Source: an uncultured Dehalococcoidia bacterium
GTDB taxonomy: Bacteria > Chloroflexota > Dehalococcoidia > Dehalococcoidales > Fen-1064
Assembly: GCA_903916765.1 (NCBI GenBank)
Contig: CAIWXV010000078.1
Location: 1 to 35,571, forward strand
Length of the DNA stretch: 35,571 bases
Reading direction: 5' to 3'
Shown: positions 9,425 through 20,156 of the stretch, in pieces
How positions within the stretch are numbered: position 1 is the first letter of the stretch
How the letters are laid out: every line of letters begins with the position of its first letter
The notes under the pieces: model-generated
What the model was told of the DNA's origin: nothing
The model's input: the letters and a program-made list of their open reading frames with translations, nothing else
Database searches by the model: none
Translations under genes and position numbers: made by a program

Positions 9425-10360
9425 ATGAAAATTGTCTTTATGGGTACTCCGGAATTTGCTGTTCGACCACTAGAAAGCCTTGCCGGTAACGGGTATGAGG
9501 TAGCGGCAGTTTATACGCAACCCGATAAGGCGGTGGGGAGAGGTCGTGTGCTGGAAGAGTCGCCGGTGAAAAAGATGGCACTGCAGTTGGGCCTTCCGAT
9601 TTTACAACCGACCAATCTGAAATCGCCGGAGGTGCAAGCACAGCTGGCGGAATTAAAGCCGGATGCTATTGTGGTTGCTGCCTTCGGGCAGATTCTACCC
9701 CCAGCTGTCCTGGTAATCCCACCCTACGGGTGCATCAATATTCATCCTTCTTTACTGCCGCGGTTCCGCGGCACGGCACCGGTGCCGGCGGCGATATTGA
9801 GCGGCGACAAATTTACCGGCGTCAGTATCATGTTGCTGGACAAAGGGGTTGATACTGGTCCGGTGTTGGCGAGGACTCAGGTCCCGATTTTGCCGGAAGA
9901 TACCGCCGGTTCGTTGATGGAAAAATTAGCGCGCATCGGCGCTCAGCTATTGCTGGATGTCCTGCCGCGGTGGTACAGGAAAGAATTGAAACCGCAACCA
10001 CAGGGTGATGCCGTCGCTACATACACGAAAATGTTGACTAAAGAAGTCGGGGAAATCGATTGGCATTTGACGGCGGTGGAAATCTGGAGGCGAGTTCGCG
10101 CTTATCAACCTTGGCCAGGGTGCTGCGCCAGATGGCAGGGTAAGCAGTTGAAAATACTGGAAGCAGTACCGATGGCCGGTGAAGGAGTTACAGAACCGGG
10201 TCGGGTAGTAACGGTTGCAAAAGGACCAACGGTATTTGGGATTGGTACCGGAGATGGGGTTTTAGGGATTGTGAAGGTGCAGTTGGAAGGTAAGAAAGTA
10301 ATGACTTCCGGGGAGTTTTTGAGGGGGCAGAGGAATTTTGTGGGGGCGGTGCTGCATTAA
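9425..10360 (+). CDS. fmt: methionyl-tRNA formyltransferase
   Basis: 311 aa; MKIVFMGTPEFAVRPLE, YTQPDKAVGRGR, NIHPSLLPRFRGTAPVPAAILSGD; SD GGGAG upstream. Confidence 0.97.
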   Translation: MKIVFMGTPEFAVRPLESLAGNGYEVAAVYTQPDKAVGRGRVLEESPVKKMALQLGLPILQPTNLKSPEVQAQLAELKPDAIVVAAFGQILPPAVLVIPPYGCINIHPSLLPRFRGTAPVPAAILSGDKFTGVSIMLLDKGVDTGPVLARTQVPILPEDTAGSLMEKLARIGAQLLLDVLPRWYRKELKPQPQGDAVATYTKMLTKEVGEIDWHLTAVEIWRRVRAYQPWPGCCARWQGKQLKILEAVPMAGEGVTEPGRVVTVAKGPTVFGIGTGDGVLGIVKVQLEGKKVMTSGEFLRGQRNFVGAVLH

Positions 10361-10377
10361 ATAACAAGGGGGGAAAA

Positions 10378-11169
10378 TTGGCTTTACCTGAAGATTTGAG
10401 CAAATTTGATGCTTTGAAGGAAGTGATTGCCCGTTTACGTGGACCGGAGGGCTGTCCCTGGGATTGTAAACAAACACACGCCTCTCTACGGGAGACTTTC
10501 CTGCAGGAGTGCTATGAAGTGTTGGAAAGTCTCGATGAGGGCGATGCCAAAAAACTACAAGAAGAACTGGGCGACCTACTCCTGCACATTGTTTTGCAGG
10601 CGCAGATTGCCGAAGAAGCCGGCGAGTTTAAGATTGAGGATGTGATAAAGGAAATCAATGAGAAACTGATTTACCGACATCCGCATGTTTTCGGGGAAAA
10701 GAAGGTAGCAGATGTTGCGGAAATCGTCCACAACTGGCAAACGTTGAAACAGGAAGAAAAACACAAGAAGGGTAATTACGAATCCCTGCTTGCCAGCGTG
10801 CCGAAGAATCTGCCTGCCCTGAGTTACAGTCAGGAAATTCAGCATCGTGTGGCGCAGGTCGGTTTCGATTGGGAAGATGACCAGGGTGTGGTTGAAAAGC
10901 TGATGGAAGAAGTGGCGGAATTTCAACAAGCCGCAAACAAGAAAGAAAAGACCCAGGAATTCGGTGACCTTTTGTTCACCTTGGTGAATATTGCACGGCG
11001 GCAAGGATTGGATGTAGAAATCGCTTTAAGAGAAGCCAATCAAAAATTTTACCATCGGTTCACATATATGGAAGAGGTCTGTAAAAAGCGCGGTATAAAG
11101 CTGGGCAACCTCTCTTTCGCCGAGCAAAACAATCTCTGGGACGAAGCGAAGGAAAAAGCGGAAAAGTAG
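10378..11169 (+). CDS. mazG: nucleoside triphosphate pyrophosphohydrolase MazG (TTG start)
   Basis: 263 aa; LRGPEGCPWDCKQTHASLRETFLQECYEVLESLDEGD...EELGDLLLHIVLQAQIA; strong SD GGGGGGAAAA. Confidence 0.95.
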   Translation: MALPEDLSKFDALKEVIARLRGPEGCPWDCKQTHASLRETFLQECYEVLESLDEGDAKKLQEELGDLLLHIVLQAQIAEEAGEFKIEDVIKEINEKLIYRHPHVFGEKKVADVAEIVHNWQTLKQEEKHKKGNYESLLASVPKNLPALSYSQEIQHRVAQVGFDWEDDQGVVEKLMEEVAEFQQAANKKEKTQEFGDLLFTLVNIARRQGLDVEIALREANQKFYHRFTYMEEVCKKRGIKLGNLSFAEQNNLWDEAKEKAEK

Positions 11170-11172
11170 TAA

Positions 11173-11277
11173 ATGAAAGCGGTTGCATGCGATTTGGGAA
11201 ACACTCTCATATCAAGCGGTCTTCCTCCCGTTGGTTTGGATAGACCTCACCAATCACTTTGCCCCCAAGCACGGTAG
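11173..11277 (+). pseudogene. Possible N-terminal gene remnant (34-codon ORF MKAVACDLGNTLISSGLP...; weak HAD-like resemblance)
   Basis: ATG 3 nt after mazG stop; start MKAVACDLGNTLI resembles a HAD-like N-terminus, then runs into sequence antisense to the GNAT fragment. Confidence 0.3.
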
Positions 11278-11566
11278 CAAATACCTGGAGCAGACCCGCT
11301 CCACTTCCGGAAGAGGATAGTCCCCGATGGCCTGTCTCCCAGTAAGATGGGTTCGAAAACATTGCCACGAACGTCTCCACATCTTTTCTTGTATAGGGAA
11401 CCGGCGGGATATTTATCTGGTATCTGGCCCACTCAGGGCCGTTGGTATATTCAAGTACATCGTCCACATCACTCAACCTGAAAGGTCTGAGTAAGAGTCG
11501 TTTCGTCTTTAGTTCAACCGTATTATAAAATATTCCCGAAATTTCATTGAAAGCTAGCTGTGGCAC
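11207..11566 (-). pseudogene. Truncated GNAT (RimJ/RimL-type) N-acetyltransferase, N-terminal half only
   Basis: 119 aa; VELKTKRLLLRPFRLSDVDDVLEYTNGPEWARYQ...GGKVIGEVYPNQREEDRLI then stop; acetyl-CoA-binding C-terminal half absent. Confidence 0.6.
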
Positions 11567-11613
11567 GAGTATAATTGAGTGTAAGAGTTGGAAGCCTTAG
11601 GGGTTTAGGTAGA

Positions 11614-11690
11614 TGGTCGGGGCGAGAGGACTTGAACCTCCGGCCTCAGCGTCCCGAACGCTGCGCGCTACCAAACTGCGCTACGCCCCG
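11614..11690 (-). tRNA. tRNA-Pro (anticodon CGG), encoded CCA
   Basis: CGGGGCG TA GCGCAGTTTGGTAGCGC G CAGCG TTCGGGA CGCTG AGGCC GGAGG TTCAAGT CCTCT CGCCCCG A CCA. Confidence 0.95.
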
Positions 11691-11738
11691 CAAAAGTTAA
11701 TTATAGGCTGAACTGCTCCCAATAAGCAAGGAAAACGG

Positions 11739-12926
11739 ATGAAATACTGTGTGCTGATTATGGATGGCTCTGCCGGCTTGCCGATACCGGAGTGTGGTGG
11801 CAAGACCTCGCTGGAACTGGCTCGCACCCCGAACCTCGATGCGATGGCGTCGGCGGGTTCAGCGGGGCTGTCGTATAACGTCCCGCCCGGTATGGACCCG
11901 GACAGCGCGGTCGCTTGTATGGCGATTTTCGGTTATGACCCGAAGGTTTATTACACCGGCCGGGCGCCCATCGAGGCAAAGAGTTTGGGCATCAATTTTG
12001 TGCAGGGTGAAGTCCTTTTCCGCTGTAATCCAGTGACAATTCAAGACGGCAAAATGGTCAGTCACAGCGCCGGGTCTATCAGCACTGAAGAAGACCAGCA
12101 ATTGATGGTGGCTCTGAATGAGAAGCTGGGGAATGACAAAATTCACTTTTATCCCGGTGTCGCCTACCGCAATATTTTGAAGTTGAAAGGGGCTGAAGAT
12201 ACTGTACAGGCAGTCTGTGCCCCGCCCCATGATATTCCCGGGAAACCAGCGGCGGAGTTTCTCCCACATGGTAAAGGGAGTAGTTTACTCCTGGAATTGA
12301 TGAAAAGTTCCGAGGAGGTGTTCAAGGACCATCCGGTAAATGCAAAGCGCCTTGCCGGTGGTAAATTACCGGCAACCGGTATCTGGCTTTTCTGGGGTAG
12401 CGGGCGAGCGCCTGCTTTACCGTCCTTCAAAGAAGTTTATGGTCTGAAAGCGGCAATTACCTCGGGCGTCGACCTGCTCCGCGGTTTGGGCAAAATGACC
12501 GGGATGTCGATTCTGGGAATTCCCGGTGTAACCGATGGACCGGATAATAATTATGCGGGACAGGCTAAGGGTGCTCTTGAAGCTCTGAAAGATTATGATA
12601 TAGTAATAATACATATAGAGGCTCCCGATGAGGCAGGGCACGCCGGTTTGATAGAGAAAAAAATCGAAGCTATCGAGAGGATAGATGCGGAAGTCGTCAG
12701 CCGACTGCAAAATTCTTATCAAGGTGAAATGAGGGTGTTGACGATGTCCGACCATCCTACTCCGGTAAAAGTGCGTACTCACACCAGCGACCCGGTGCCG
12801 TTTTTACTCTGGGGAGCAGGGATTAGCGCCAATGGCGGCAAGAGATTTACCGAATTGGAAGCAAAGAAAACGGGATTGGTCGTAAATCCTGGACACAATA
12901 CAATAAACAAATTAATCAGGGAATAA
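11739..12926 (+). CDS. apgM: 2,3-bisphosphoglycerate-independent phosphoglycerate mutase, archaeal type
   Basis: 395 aa; MKYCVLIMDGSAGLPIPE...TSLELARTPNLDAMASAG...PPGMDPDSAVACMAIFGYDP...IIHIEAPDEAGHAG. Confidence 0.92.
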   Translation: MKYCVLIMDGSAGLPIPECGGKTSLELARTPNLDAMASAGSAGLSYNVPPGMDPDSAVACMAIFGYDPKVYYTGRAPIEAKSLGINFVQGEVLFRCNPVTIQDGKMVSHSAGSISTEEDQQLMVALNEKLGNDKIHFYPGVAYRNILKLKGAEDTVQAVCAPPHDIPGKPAAEFLPHGKGSSLLLELMKSSEEVFKDHPVNAKRLAGGKLPATGIWLFWGSGRAPALPSFKEVYGLKAAITSGVDLLRGLGKMTGMSILGIPGVTDGPDNNYAGQAKGALEALKDYDIVIIHIEAPDEAGHAGLIEKKIEAIERIDAEVVSRLQNSYQGEMRVLTMSDHPTPVKVRTHTSDPVPFLLWGAGISANGGKRFTELEAKKTGLVVNPGHNTINKLIRE

Positions 12927-12930
12927 GCAG

Positions 12931-14145
12931 ATGGCACTAATTGTGCAAAAATACGGTGGTTCGTCAGTCGCTACAGCCGAAAGAATTAAGGCGGTGGCTC
13001 AACGGGTAGCCAGGGTTCATGACAGAGGCGACCAGATAGTGGTCGTTGTTTCTGCAATGGGTGACACCACCGACGACCTTATCAAGCTGGCAGGGCAAAT
13101 CACCAAACAGCCGCATCCGAGAGAGATGGATATCCTACTTTCCACTGGGGAGCTTGTTACCAGCACCTTGCTGGCATTGGCTCTCGGGGATACGGGTTAT
13201 AAGGCAATCAGTCTCAGTGGTGCTCAGGCAGGCATCAAGACAAACGGCGACTATCGCAAGGCGAGAATCGTAAAGGTTGAAACAAAGCGTATTCTGGAAG
13301 AACTGGAAGAAGGGCAGATTGTTATTGTCGCTGGCTTTCAGGGTATTACCGACGATATGGATGTAACCACTCTCGGCAGAGGTGGTTCAGATACTTCGGC
13401 AGTAGCTCTGGCGGCGGCTCTGAGCGCTAAAGTTTGCGAGCGCTTGACCGATACGGACGGAATCTATTCTGCCGACCCGCGGATTGTGCCTGAAGCAAAG
13501 CGCCTCGAGGAAATCGGGTATGAGGAAATGCTGGAACTGGCGACCTATGGTAATAAAGTGATGCAACCGCGTGCCATCGAGCTTGCCGAGCTCTACAATA
13601 TTCCCATTCGCGTTGCCTCGAGTTTTAACGATAATCCAGGCACTCTGATTCATGGAGGGGTTTCAATGGAAGTCAGAAATAAAGTAAGAAATGTCGCTTA
13701 TGATATGGATGTGGCGAAGATAACCGTCGTGGGAATTCCGGACAAGCCTGGTATCGCCGCCTCGATATTCGTGCCTTTGGCAAAGGCAGGTATCAGCATC
13801 GATACAATTGTGCAAAATGCCAGTATTAACAAAATCACCGACCTGACCTTTACCGTGACCAAAGACCAGATGAACGATGTAATGAAAGTAATGAAACCAA
13901 TCGCTAAGAAAATTGGCGCAAGAGAAATCGTCGGCGATGCTAATCTGGGGAAGGTCAGTATTATCGGTACCGGTATGCAGAATACACCCGGTTTTGCGGC
14001 GAAGATGTTCGCCACTCTCAGTGAGAATGGCATCAATATTGAACTGATTTCTACTTCGGAAATCAGAATCACCTGTATTATCGAGGAGAGTAAGGTTAAA
14101 GAAGCGGTGCGCGCTTTACACCATGCATTTGAAGTAGAAGTGTAA
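12931..14145 (+). CDS. lysC: aspartate kinase
   Basis: 404 aa; MALIVQKYGGSSVATAERIKAVAQRV, TTLGRGGSDTSAVALAAAL, two ACT domains at C-terminus. Confidence 0.97.
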   Translation: MALIVQKYGGSSVATAERIKAVAQRVARVHDRGDQIVVVVSAMGDTTDDLIKLAGQITKQPHPREMDILLSTGELVTSTLLALALGDTGYKAISLSGAQAGIKTNGDYRKARIVKVETKRILEELEEGQIVIVAGFQGITDDMDVTTLGRGGSDTSAVALAAALSAKVCERLTDTDGIYSADPRIVPEAKRLEEIGYEEMLELATYGNKVMQPRAIELAELYNIPIRVASSFNDNPGTLIHGGVSMEVRNKVRNVAYDMDVAKITVVGIPDKPGIAASIFVPLAKAGISIDTIVQNASINKITDLTFTVTKDQMNDVMKVMKPIAKKIGAREIVGDANLGKVSIIGTGMQNTPGFAAKMFATLSENGINIELISTSEIRITCIIEESKVKEAVRALHHAFEVEV

Positions 14146-14173
14146 AGAATTATAATTGGTTGCTCCTGCCCTA

Positions 14174-14202
14174 TTGACTTTTGAGTAGTTTTTCCCTAAA
14201 GT
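14174..14202 (+). promoter_or_regulatory. Promoter TTGACT-N17-TAAAGT for TPR-gyrA operon
   Basis: -35 14174-14179; -10 14197-14202; CDS start at 14238. Confidence 0.5.
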
Positions 14203-14237
14203 ACGTTAGCGACTTTGCTGTCTTGAGGTGAGATAGA

Positions 14238-15065
14238 ATGACCTATCAAGAAGAAGAACAATCCAGATTGAGGCGACAGTCCAGTAAAGAAGCCATAACC
14301 CTGGCGATGCAGGGAAAGTGGCGGGAAGCGATTACCGTCAATAAAACTTTGATAGAAGCGTTCCCTACCGATGTCGAGGCTTATAACCGTATGGGCAGGG
14401 CTCATATGGAATTGGGTGAGTATGCCGATGCAGAAGCTGCTTATCGCAAGACTCTGGGAATCGATTCTTACAATGCGATTGCCCAGAAGAACCTTCAGAG
14501 GCTCGTTGTTCTCAAGAAGGCTTCGAAGAAAACTAAAGCCGCAGTTGCCGTCGACACTCACAAACTGGAGCCGCGGCAATTCATCGAGGAAATCGGTAAA
14601 GCCGGGGTGGTGCTGTTGAATAATCTGGCACTCCCTGCAATTATAGCCAAGGTGGTTGCCGGGGATGCGGTGTCTCTGAAAATCAAGGGGAACAATTTGC
14701 TGGTAGAGAACAGTCTGGGAGAATACCTCGGGCAGGTGGAATTACGGCATAGCCAGCGCTTGATTAGGCTGATGCGTGGCGGTAACCGGTATAGCGGGGC
14801 GATTATCAGTTCGACAGAGAAATCCATCACGGTCATTATCCGTGAGGTTTATCAGGATCCCAGTCAAGCAGGACAATTATCATTCCCGACGAGAGGTATC
14901 GAGGGCGTTCGTCCCGATATTACCGACCGTGTCATCAGACGCGAGTTGGAACAGGAAGAGGCTCTACTTGGGGAGTCAGGGTATACCGTGGTCGGCGGTG
15001 AAGAATCCGAGGTTCTGGAAGAAGAACCTATCAAAGATGATTTTGAGGAAGATTCGGAGTCTTAA
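14238..15065 (+). CDS. TPR-repeat-containing protein, immediately upstream of gyrA
   Basis: 275 aa; AITVNKTLIEAFPTDVEAYNRMGRAHMELGEYADAEAAYRKTLGIDSYNAIAQKNLQRL; acidic C-terminus. Confidence 0.8.
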   Translation: MTYQEEEQSRLRRQSSKEAITLAMQGKWREAITVNKTLIEAFPTDVEAYNRMGRAHMELGEYADAEAAYRKTLGIDSYNAIAQKNLQRLVVLKKASKKTKAAVAVDTHKLEPRQFIEEIGKAGVVLLNNLALPAIIAKVVAGDAVSLKIKGNNLLVENSLGEYLGQVELRHSQRLIRLMRGGNRYSGAIISSTEKSITVIIREVYQDPSQAGQLSFPTRGIEGVRPDITDRVIRRELEQEEALLGESGYTVVGGEESEVLEEEPIKDDFEEDSES

Positions 15066-15070
15066 GATAA

Positions 15071-17497
15071 ATGGTTACTGAAAAGATTAAGCTAGTCACG
15101 ATAGAAGAGGAAATGAGGAGCTCATACCTCGACTATGCGATGAGTGTTATCGTAGCGCGTGCCTTACCCGATGTGCGGGACGGTCTGAAGCCGGTTCACA
15201 GGCGCATCCTTTATGCGATGTCAGAAATGGGGTTGGTACACAACAGCCCGTTCAAAAAGAGCGTCCGTATCGTCGGTGAAGTTTTGGGTAAATTCCATCC
15301 TCACGGCGATGCCCCTGTCTATGATGCCATGGTGCGTATGGCTCAAGACTTTTCGATGAGATATATGCTGGTAGACGGGCAGGGTAACTTCGGAAGTATT
15401 GATGATGACCCTCCTGCCGCCATGCGTTATACGGAAGCGCGTCTGACCGAGATTGCGGAACAGATGCTGATGGATATCGACAAAGACACCGTCGATTTCA
15501 TGCCTAATTTCGACGATAGCCTGAAAGAGCCGAAGGTCCTACCGGCTCGATTACCCAATCTGCTGATAAATGGTAGTTCCGGCATCGCGGTAGGTATGGC
15601 AACCAATATTCCGCCGCATAATCTTACCGAGGTATGCGACGGTATTGATTATTTGATAAATAATCCCAACGCTACTATCGAAGACCTCACACAGATTATC
15701 AAAGGGCCTGACTTCCCTACCGGCGGCGTCATTCTGGGCGAAGAGGGTATTCAGAGTGCCTATGCTACCGGACGGGGTAGAATGATTGTCCGTGCTAAGG
15801 CATACATCAGCGATGCTCACGACGGAACCCGCCGTCAGATTATTGTCAATGAGTTGCCGTATCAGGTGAACAAGGCGGCACTGATTGAGAAGATTGCCGA
15901 ATTGGTAAGCGATAAAAAGATTACCGGCATCGGGGACCTGCGTGACGAGTCAGACCGACAAGGCATGCGGATAGTCATTGAATTGAAGAGAGAAGCCCAG
16001 GCGGAACTGGTGCTGAATAACCTGTATAAATATACATCGATGCAGACGACCTTTGCCGCTAACATGCTGGTGTTGGTCGATGGGCAGCCTCGTGTTATCA
16101 GTATCAGGGAAGCATTGCAGCATTATATCAATTTCCGGCGCGAGGTTATCAATCGGCGTTCCCGTTTCGATTTGAAAAATGCTAAGGCTCGTGCACATAT
16201 TCTCGAAGGATTGAGAATTGCGCTCGATAATATCGATAAAGTGATTGCTATCATCCGCAAGTCCGAGACTACGGATATTGCCCGTCAGAACTTGATGAGT
16301 AATTTCAGCTTGAGCCGTCTTCAGGCGGATGCCATACTGGAAATGCCTTTACGCCGTCTGGCAGGTCTGGAACGGAAGAAAATCCTCGACGAACTGGCGG
16401 AGATCTTGAAGAATATCTCTTATCTTGAAGACTTACTGGCTAATCCTTCCCGCGTGCTCGCCTTAATTAAGCAGGAAACCATTGAGTTGAAAGAGAAATT
16501 CGGAGATGAGCGCCGCACCGAGATTAACAAAGAAGGGATAAAGGAATTCCGTGAGGAAGACCTGATTCCTCACCAGGAAATGGCGGTAATTCTCAGCAAC
16601 CGGGGTTTTATCAAGAGAGTACCTTCCCATGTTTATAAGGCACAACATCGCGGTGGCAAGGGTATTATCGGCATGGTGACCAGAGAAGAAGACGCAGTGC
16701 GACTGCTTGCTATTGCCGATACTCATGATTATCTGCTCCTATGTACCACGAGGGGTAGAATTTTCTGTCTTAAATGTTATGAAGTACCGCCGGATGTCTC
16801 GCGTGTTGCCAAGGGACTGGCGGTAGTCAATCTCTTCTCAATACCGCCGGAAGAAAAAGTGTCGGATATGGTAGTCATTACCAATTTTGACCCGAATCTG
16901 TATTTATTGATGGGTACCCGTGGCGGGGAAATCAAGAAAACGTCGCTGGACCATTTTACAGCCGTCCGCAGTAGCGGGCTTATCGGAATGGATGTGGAAA
17001 AGGACGATGAACTGACGTCAGCACGGATTGCTACCGAAAAGGATGACGTTGTCATGGTGACTCAACAAGGGCAGTCCATCCGGTTTGCGGTTGAAAGTAT
17101 CCGTACCAGTCAACGCACCAGTGGTGGCGTACGGGGTATCCGTTTGAACGAGGGCGATAATGTAGTGGGCATGGGTATTGCTACCCCCGGTTCTTACGTT
17201 CTGGTGGTTTCTACTGAGGGCTATGGTAAATTGACTCAAATCGACCGCTATCCTAAACAGCATCGTTCCGGTAGCGGCGTCAGGACAATCAAACTGGTGG
17301 AAAAGACCGGAGATTTGGCAGATGCCAGAATTGTCGCCCCGTCTCAACAGGTGATGATTATTTCTGCTAACGGAATTGTCACCCGCGTACCGGTGAAAGA
17401 AATCAGCATTCTGGAGAGAAGCACTCAGGGCGTGCGCTTGATGCGAATGGAAGAAGGCGACCATGTGGTTGCCGTGGCTCATATGGAAGCTGAATAG
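15071..17497 (+). CDS. gyrA: DNA gyrase subunit A
   Basis: 808 aa; [33 protein letters not shown]; active-site RYTEARL; GyrA box QHRGGKG. Confidence 0.98.
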   Translation: MVTEKIKLVTIEEEMRSSYLDYAMSVIVARALPDVRDGLKPVHRRILYAMSEMGLVHNSPFKKSVRIVGEVLGKFHPHGDAPVYDAMVRMAQDFSMRYMLVDGQGNFGSIDDDPPAAMRYTEARLTEIAEQMLMDIDKDTVDFMPNFDDSLKEPKVLPARLPNLLINGSSGIAVGMATNIPPHNLTEVCDGIDYLINNPNATIEDLTQIIKGPDFPTGGVILGEEGIQSAYATGRGRMIVRAKAYISDAHDGTRRQIIVNELPYQVNKAALIEKIAELVSDKKITGIGDLRDESDRQGMRIVIELKREAQAELVLNNLYKYTSMQTTFAANMLVLVDGQPRVISIREALQHYINFRREVINRRSRFDLKNAKARAHILEGLRIALDNIDKVIAIIRKSETTDIARQNLMSNFSLSRLQADAILEMPLRRLAGLERKKILDELAEILKNISYLEDLLANPSRVLALIKQETIELKEKFGDERRTEINKEGIKEFREEDLIPHQEMAVILSNRGFIKRVPSHVYKAQHRGGKGIIGMVTREEDAVRLLAIADTHDYLLLCTTRGRIFCLKCYEVPPDVSRVAKGLAVVNLFSIPPEEKVSDMVVITNFDPNLYLLMGTRGGEIKKTSLDHFTAVRSSGLIGMDVEKDDELTSARIATEKDDVVMVTQQGQSIRFAVESIRTSQRTSGGVRGIRLNEGDNVVGMGIATPGSYVLVVSTEGYGKLTQIDRYPKQHRSGSGVRTIKLVEKTGDLADARIVAPSQQVMIISANGIVTRVPVKEISILERSTQGVRLMRMEEGDHVVAVAHMEAE

Positions 17498-17520
17498 TTA
17501 TAGGTAGAGAAGCGAGCAGA

Positions 17521-19329
17521 TTAAGAGCACGCACTCTCCCATTTCTCTAATCCGCAGGCATTACAGGAGCCTTCTCGGCAGTCCGGAGTCGCTTCAGCTT
17601 TCAGTGCTTTTTCGAATTCCGACTTGAGATATTCGGTGGTAACACCCACATCGATGTGTGCCCATGGTAGCAGTTCATCCAGAGCGCGTTCTCTCTGAGC
17701 GTAAAACTTTATGTCCAAACCGGCTTCTGCGAAGGCTTTTTGCCACAGTTCGTATTTGAAATTCTCTTCCCAGGCATCAAAGAAAGCGCCCATCTGCCAG
17801 GCGAGGTAAATAACCTTACTTAAACGACGGTCACCACGGGACAGTGCCGCTTCCAGCAGACTGACTTTCGGATTGCCCCAGGATAGTCTGACGCCTTTGT
17901 GTTGTAAGCCTGAAAGCAGGATTTCGTGTTTAGCGGTAAGCTCCTCCTCGCTATTCTGTGCAACCCACTGAAAAGGCGTGTGTGCTTTAGGCGCAAAGGT
18001 AGAAGCATTGATTCTGATTTGCGGGGTCTTGCCGGTGTTCTTTTTACATAGAGTGCGGATTTTGTCCACCAATTCCACAATTGCCCGGATGTCATCGAGC
18101 GATTCGGTGGGTAAACCGACCATAAAGTACAACTTGACGCTCAACCAGCCTTTTTCAAAGACTTCCGCAAAGGTCTCTAAAATTTCCTGTTCGGAGAGGT
18201 TTTTATTGATAACGTTTCGCATTCTTTCACTGCCGGCTTCCGGAGCAAAGGTCAAGCCCATCTTTTTACGCGGAGATAATGCCTCCATCAGGTCCAGCGA
18301 GAAACTATTGATATGCAAGCTGGGCAAAGAGAGCGCTAGATTTTCGAACCGGCGGGATAAGTTGTTTACTAACTGGTCGATGCCAGGGTAATCTCCGGAA
18401 CTCAGCGAAACCAGCGAAACCTCGTCGTATCCGCAGTTATTCAAAATGTCCTCGACTGCCTTTTCGATCTCAGTTTGGGGACGTTCACGTCGAGGACGGT
18501 AAATGATACCTGCCTGACAGAAGCGACAGCCGCGTGTGCAACCGCGTTGAATTTCAATGGCGCCACGGTCATGAATGATTTCGATATAAGGGACGATTGG
18601 TTTGGTGATCGGTGGAGTTAACTGCTTGACGAATCTTTTCCGAATGGTCAGGCTTGCCTCCGGCACAGTCGGAGTAAGGCTTTTGAGGCGTCCGTCGGCG
18701 TGATATTCCGCTTTGTACAGACTAGGGGCATAAATACCGTTAATGGTCGCCATCCTCCACAGAAGTTGCTCACGGGATAGCCCCGATTTTTTTGCCGCGC
18801 GAAATGTTTCTAATAATTCCTGTAACACTTCTTCCCCGTCCCCGATGACAAATAAGTCGAAGAAGTCTGCCATCGGCTCCGGATTGAGAACACAGGTGCC
18901 GCCGGCAATGATTAAGGGGTGAGTTCCGTTTCTTTCCGAGGAGAGGACGGGTATACGGGAAAGGGCGAGCATCTCCAGCACGTTGGTATAGGTCATTTCG
19001 TGCCCCAGGGAAAAGCCGATGATATTGAATTCTTTTAACGGATGTTTGGTCTCAAGGCTGAATAGAGGGATATCGTGGGCTTTCATCTCTTTAATCATGT
19101 CCACCCACGGAGTGAAGACTCTCTCGGCAAGGACATCCGTCTGAGAATTGAGTAGGTTGTAAAGTATGGGGATTGCCATATTGGACATGCCAATCTCGTA
19201 GATATCAGGATAGGAGAGAGCGATTCTGATAGGTGTGCTATCCCAATCTTTGATAATGCTATTCCATTCCCCGCCCGTATAGCGGGCAGGTTTTTGAACT
19301 TTATGGAGTAAACTGTTCAGGTCGGTCAA
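17521..19329 (-). CDS. B12-binding domain / radical SAM protein (TIGR03960-like)
   Basis: 602 aa; RYTGGEWNSIIKDWDSTPIRIALSYPDIYEIGMSNMAIPILY; RGCTRGCRFCQAGIIYRPRRERP radical SAM Cys motif. Confidence 0.85.
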   Translation of the reverse strand: MTDLNSLLHKVQKPARYTGGEWNSIIKDWDSTPIRIALSYPDIYEIGMSNMAIPILYNLLNSQTDVLAERVFTPWVDMIKEMKAHDIPLFSLETKHPLKEFNIIGFSLGHEMTYTNVLEMLALSRIPVLSSERNGTHPLIIAGGTCVLNPEPMADFFDLFVIGDGEEVLQELLETFRAAKKSGLSREQLLWRMATINGIYAPSLYKAEYHADGRLKSLTPTVPEASLTIRKRFVKQLTPPITKPIVPYIEIIHDRGAIEIQRGCTRGCRFCQAGIIYRPRRERPQTEIEKAVEDILNNCGYDEVSLVSLSSGDYPGIDQLVNNLSRRFENLALSLPSLHINSFSLDLMEALSPRKKMGLTFAPEAGSERMRNVINKNLSEQEILETFAEVFEKGWLSVKLYFMVGLPTESLDDIRAIVELVDKIRTLCKKNTGKTPQIRINASTFAPKAHTPFQWVAQNSEEELTAKHEILLSGLQHKGVRLSWGNPKVSLLEAALSRGDRRLSKVIYLAWQMGAFFDAWEENFKYELWQKAFAEAGLDIKFYAQRERALDELLPWAHIDVGVTTEYLKSEFEKALKAEATPDCREGSCNACGLEKWESACS

Positions 19330-20147
19330 TGTACCTCCTCGGGTTTGTCCAGTTCCGATAAATCGAATTTCATACCGTCTCTGGCGGCAATGACCCTGAT
19401 GCCGGTTTTCCGTGTGAGTTGTTCGGCGATTAACCAGGGCTTTGCCTGCCAGACCTTCATGCCGAAATGGGTGAGAATCGCTGCTTTAGGCTTGATTTCA
19501 TTAACGAGGCGTTCGACGTCAGGTACAGAAAGATGGTCGATAAGTACGTTAGGTGGTACTGATACAGTGCGCGGCTCCAGAAAAGTCATGTTCATTATCA
19601 GTAAATCACCGTGGTAATGGTCGGCGAGTCCTTCGAAATACCGAGTGTCCGTGATATAGGCGATTGTGTGTTTTTCCGTCTTAAAGACCACACCGTAGTT
19701 TTCCACCCCGTGGATATGACGAACCGGAGTGGAGAGAGAGACGTTATCGATTGTGTAGGTTTTACCTGCCTCCAGTATTTCCAGACTCTCCAGACTATTT
19801 TTGAGGTAATCGAAAATGACTGGTTCTGTTTCTATGGCATCTCTAGGAGCGAAAAGCCTGCCGTGCTTATTGAACCCGCCCCGTGTCATTGCTTCGGTCA
19901 TAATATTGACGTCCGCCGAGTGGTCGAGGTGACGGTGGGAAACAATGATGGCACTGAGTTTTTCGGGGTTAAATTTGCGCTTGGTGGCTTGTACGATGCA
20001 TCCGGGGCCGGGGTCCATCAGTATTTCTGTGCCGTTCAAGCTGAACCAGATACCCCCTGAGGCAAGTAACTGGCTGATTATCATAAAACGTGCACCACCG
20101 GTGCCCAGAAAAGTGATAGTTTCGTTTGAAAGGGTTTTTATTTCCAC
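19326..20147 (-). CDS. MBL-fold metallo-hydrolase (GTG start)
   Basis: 273 aa; VSHRHLDHSADVN and ILTHFG motifs; 4-nt overlap with the downstream radical SAM gene. Confidence 0.85.
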   Translation of the reverse strand: MEIKTLSNETITFLGTGGARFMIISQLLASGGIWFSLNGTEILMDPGPGCIVQATKRKFNPEKLSAIIVSHRHLDHSADVNIMTEAMTRGGFNKHGRLFAPRDAIETEPVIFDYLKNSLESLEILEAGKTYTIDNVSLSTPVRHIHGVENYGVVFKTEKHTIAYITDTRYFEGLADHYHGDLLIMNMTFLEPRTVSVPPNVLIDHLSVPDVERLVNEIKPKAAILTHFGMKVWQAKPWLIAEQLTRKTGIRVIAARDGMKFDLSELDKPEEVH

Positions 20148-20156
20148 GCTGATTCT

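Noticed and set aside
17018-17482. 154-aa minus ORF inside gyrA
   Set aside because: Antisense shadow of gyrA with no recognisable domain.
19611-20060. 149-aa plus ORF opposite the MBL hydrolase
   Set aside because: Antisense shadow ORF; the minus-strand MBL fold has the conserved metal motif.
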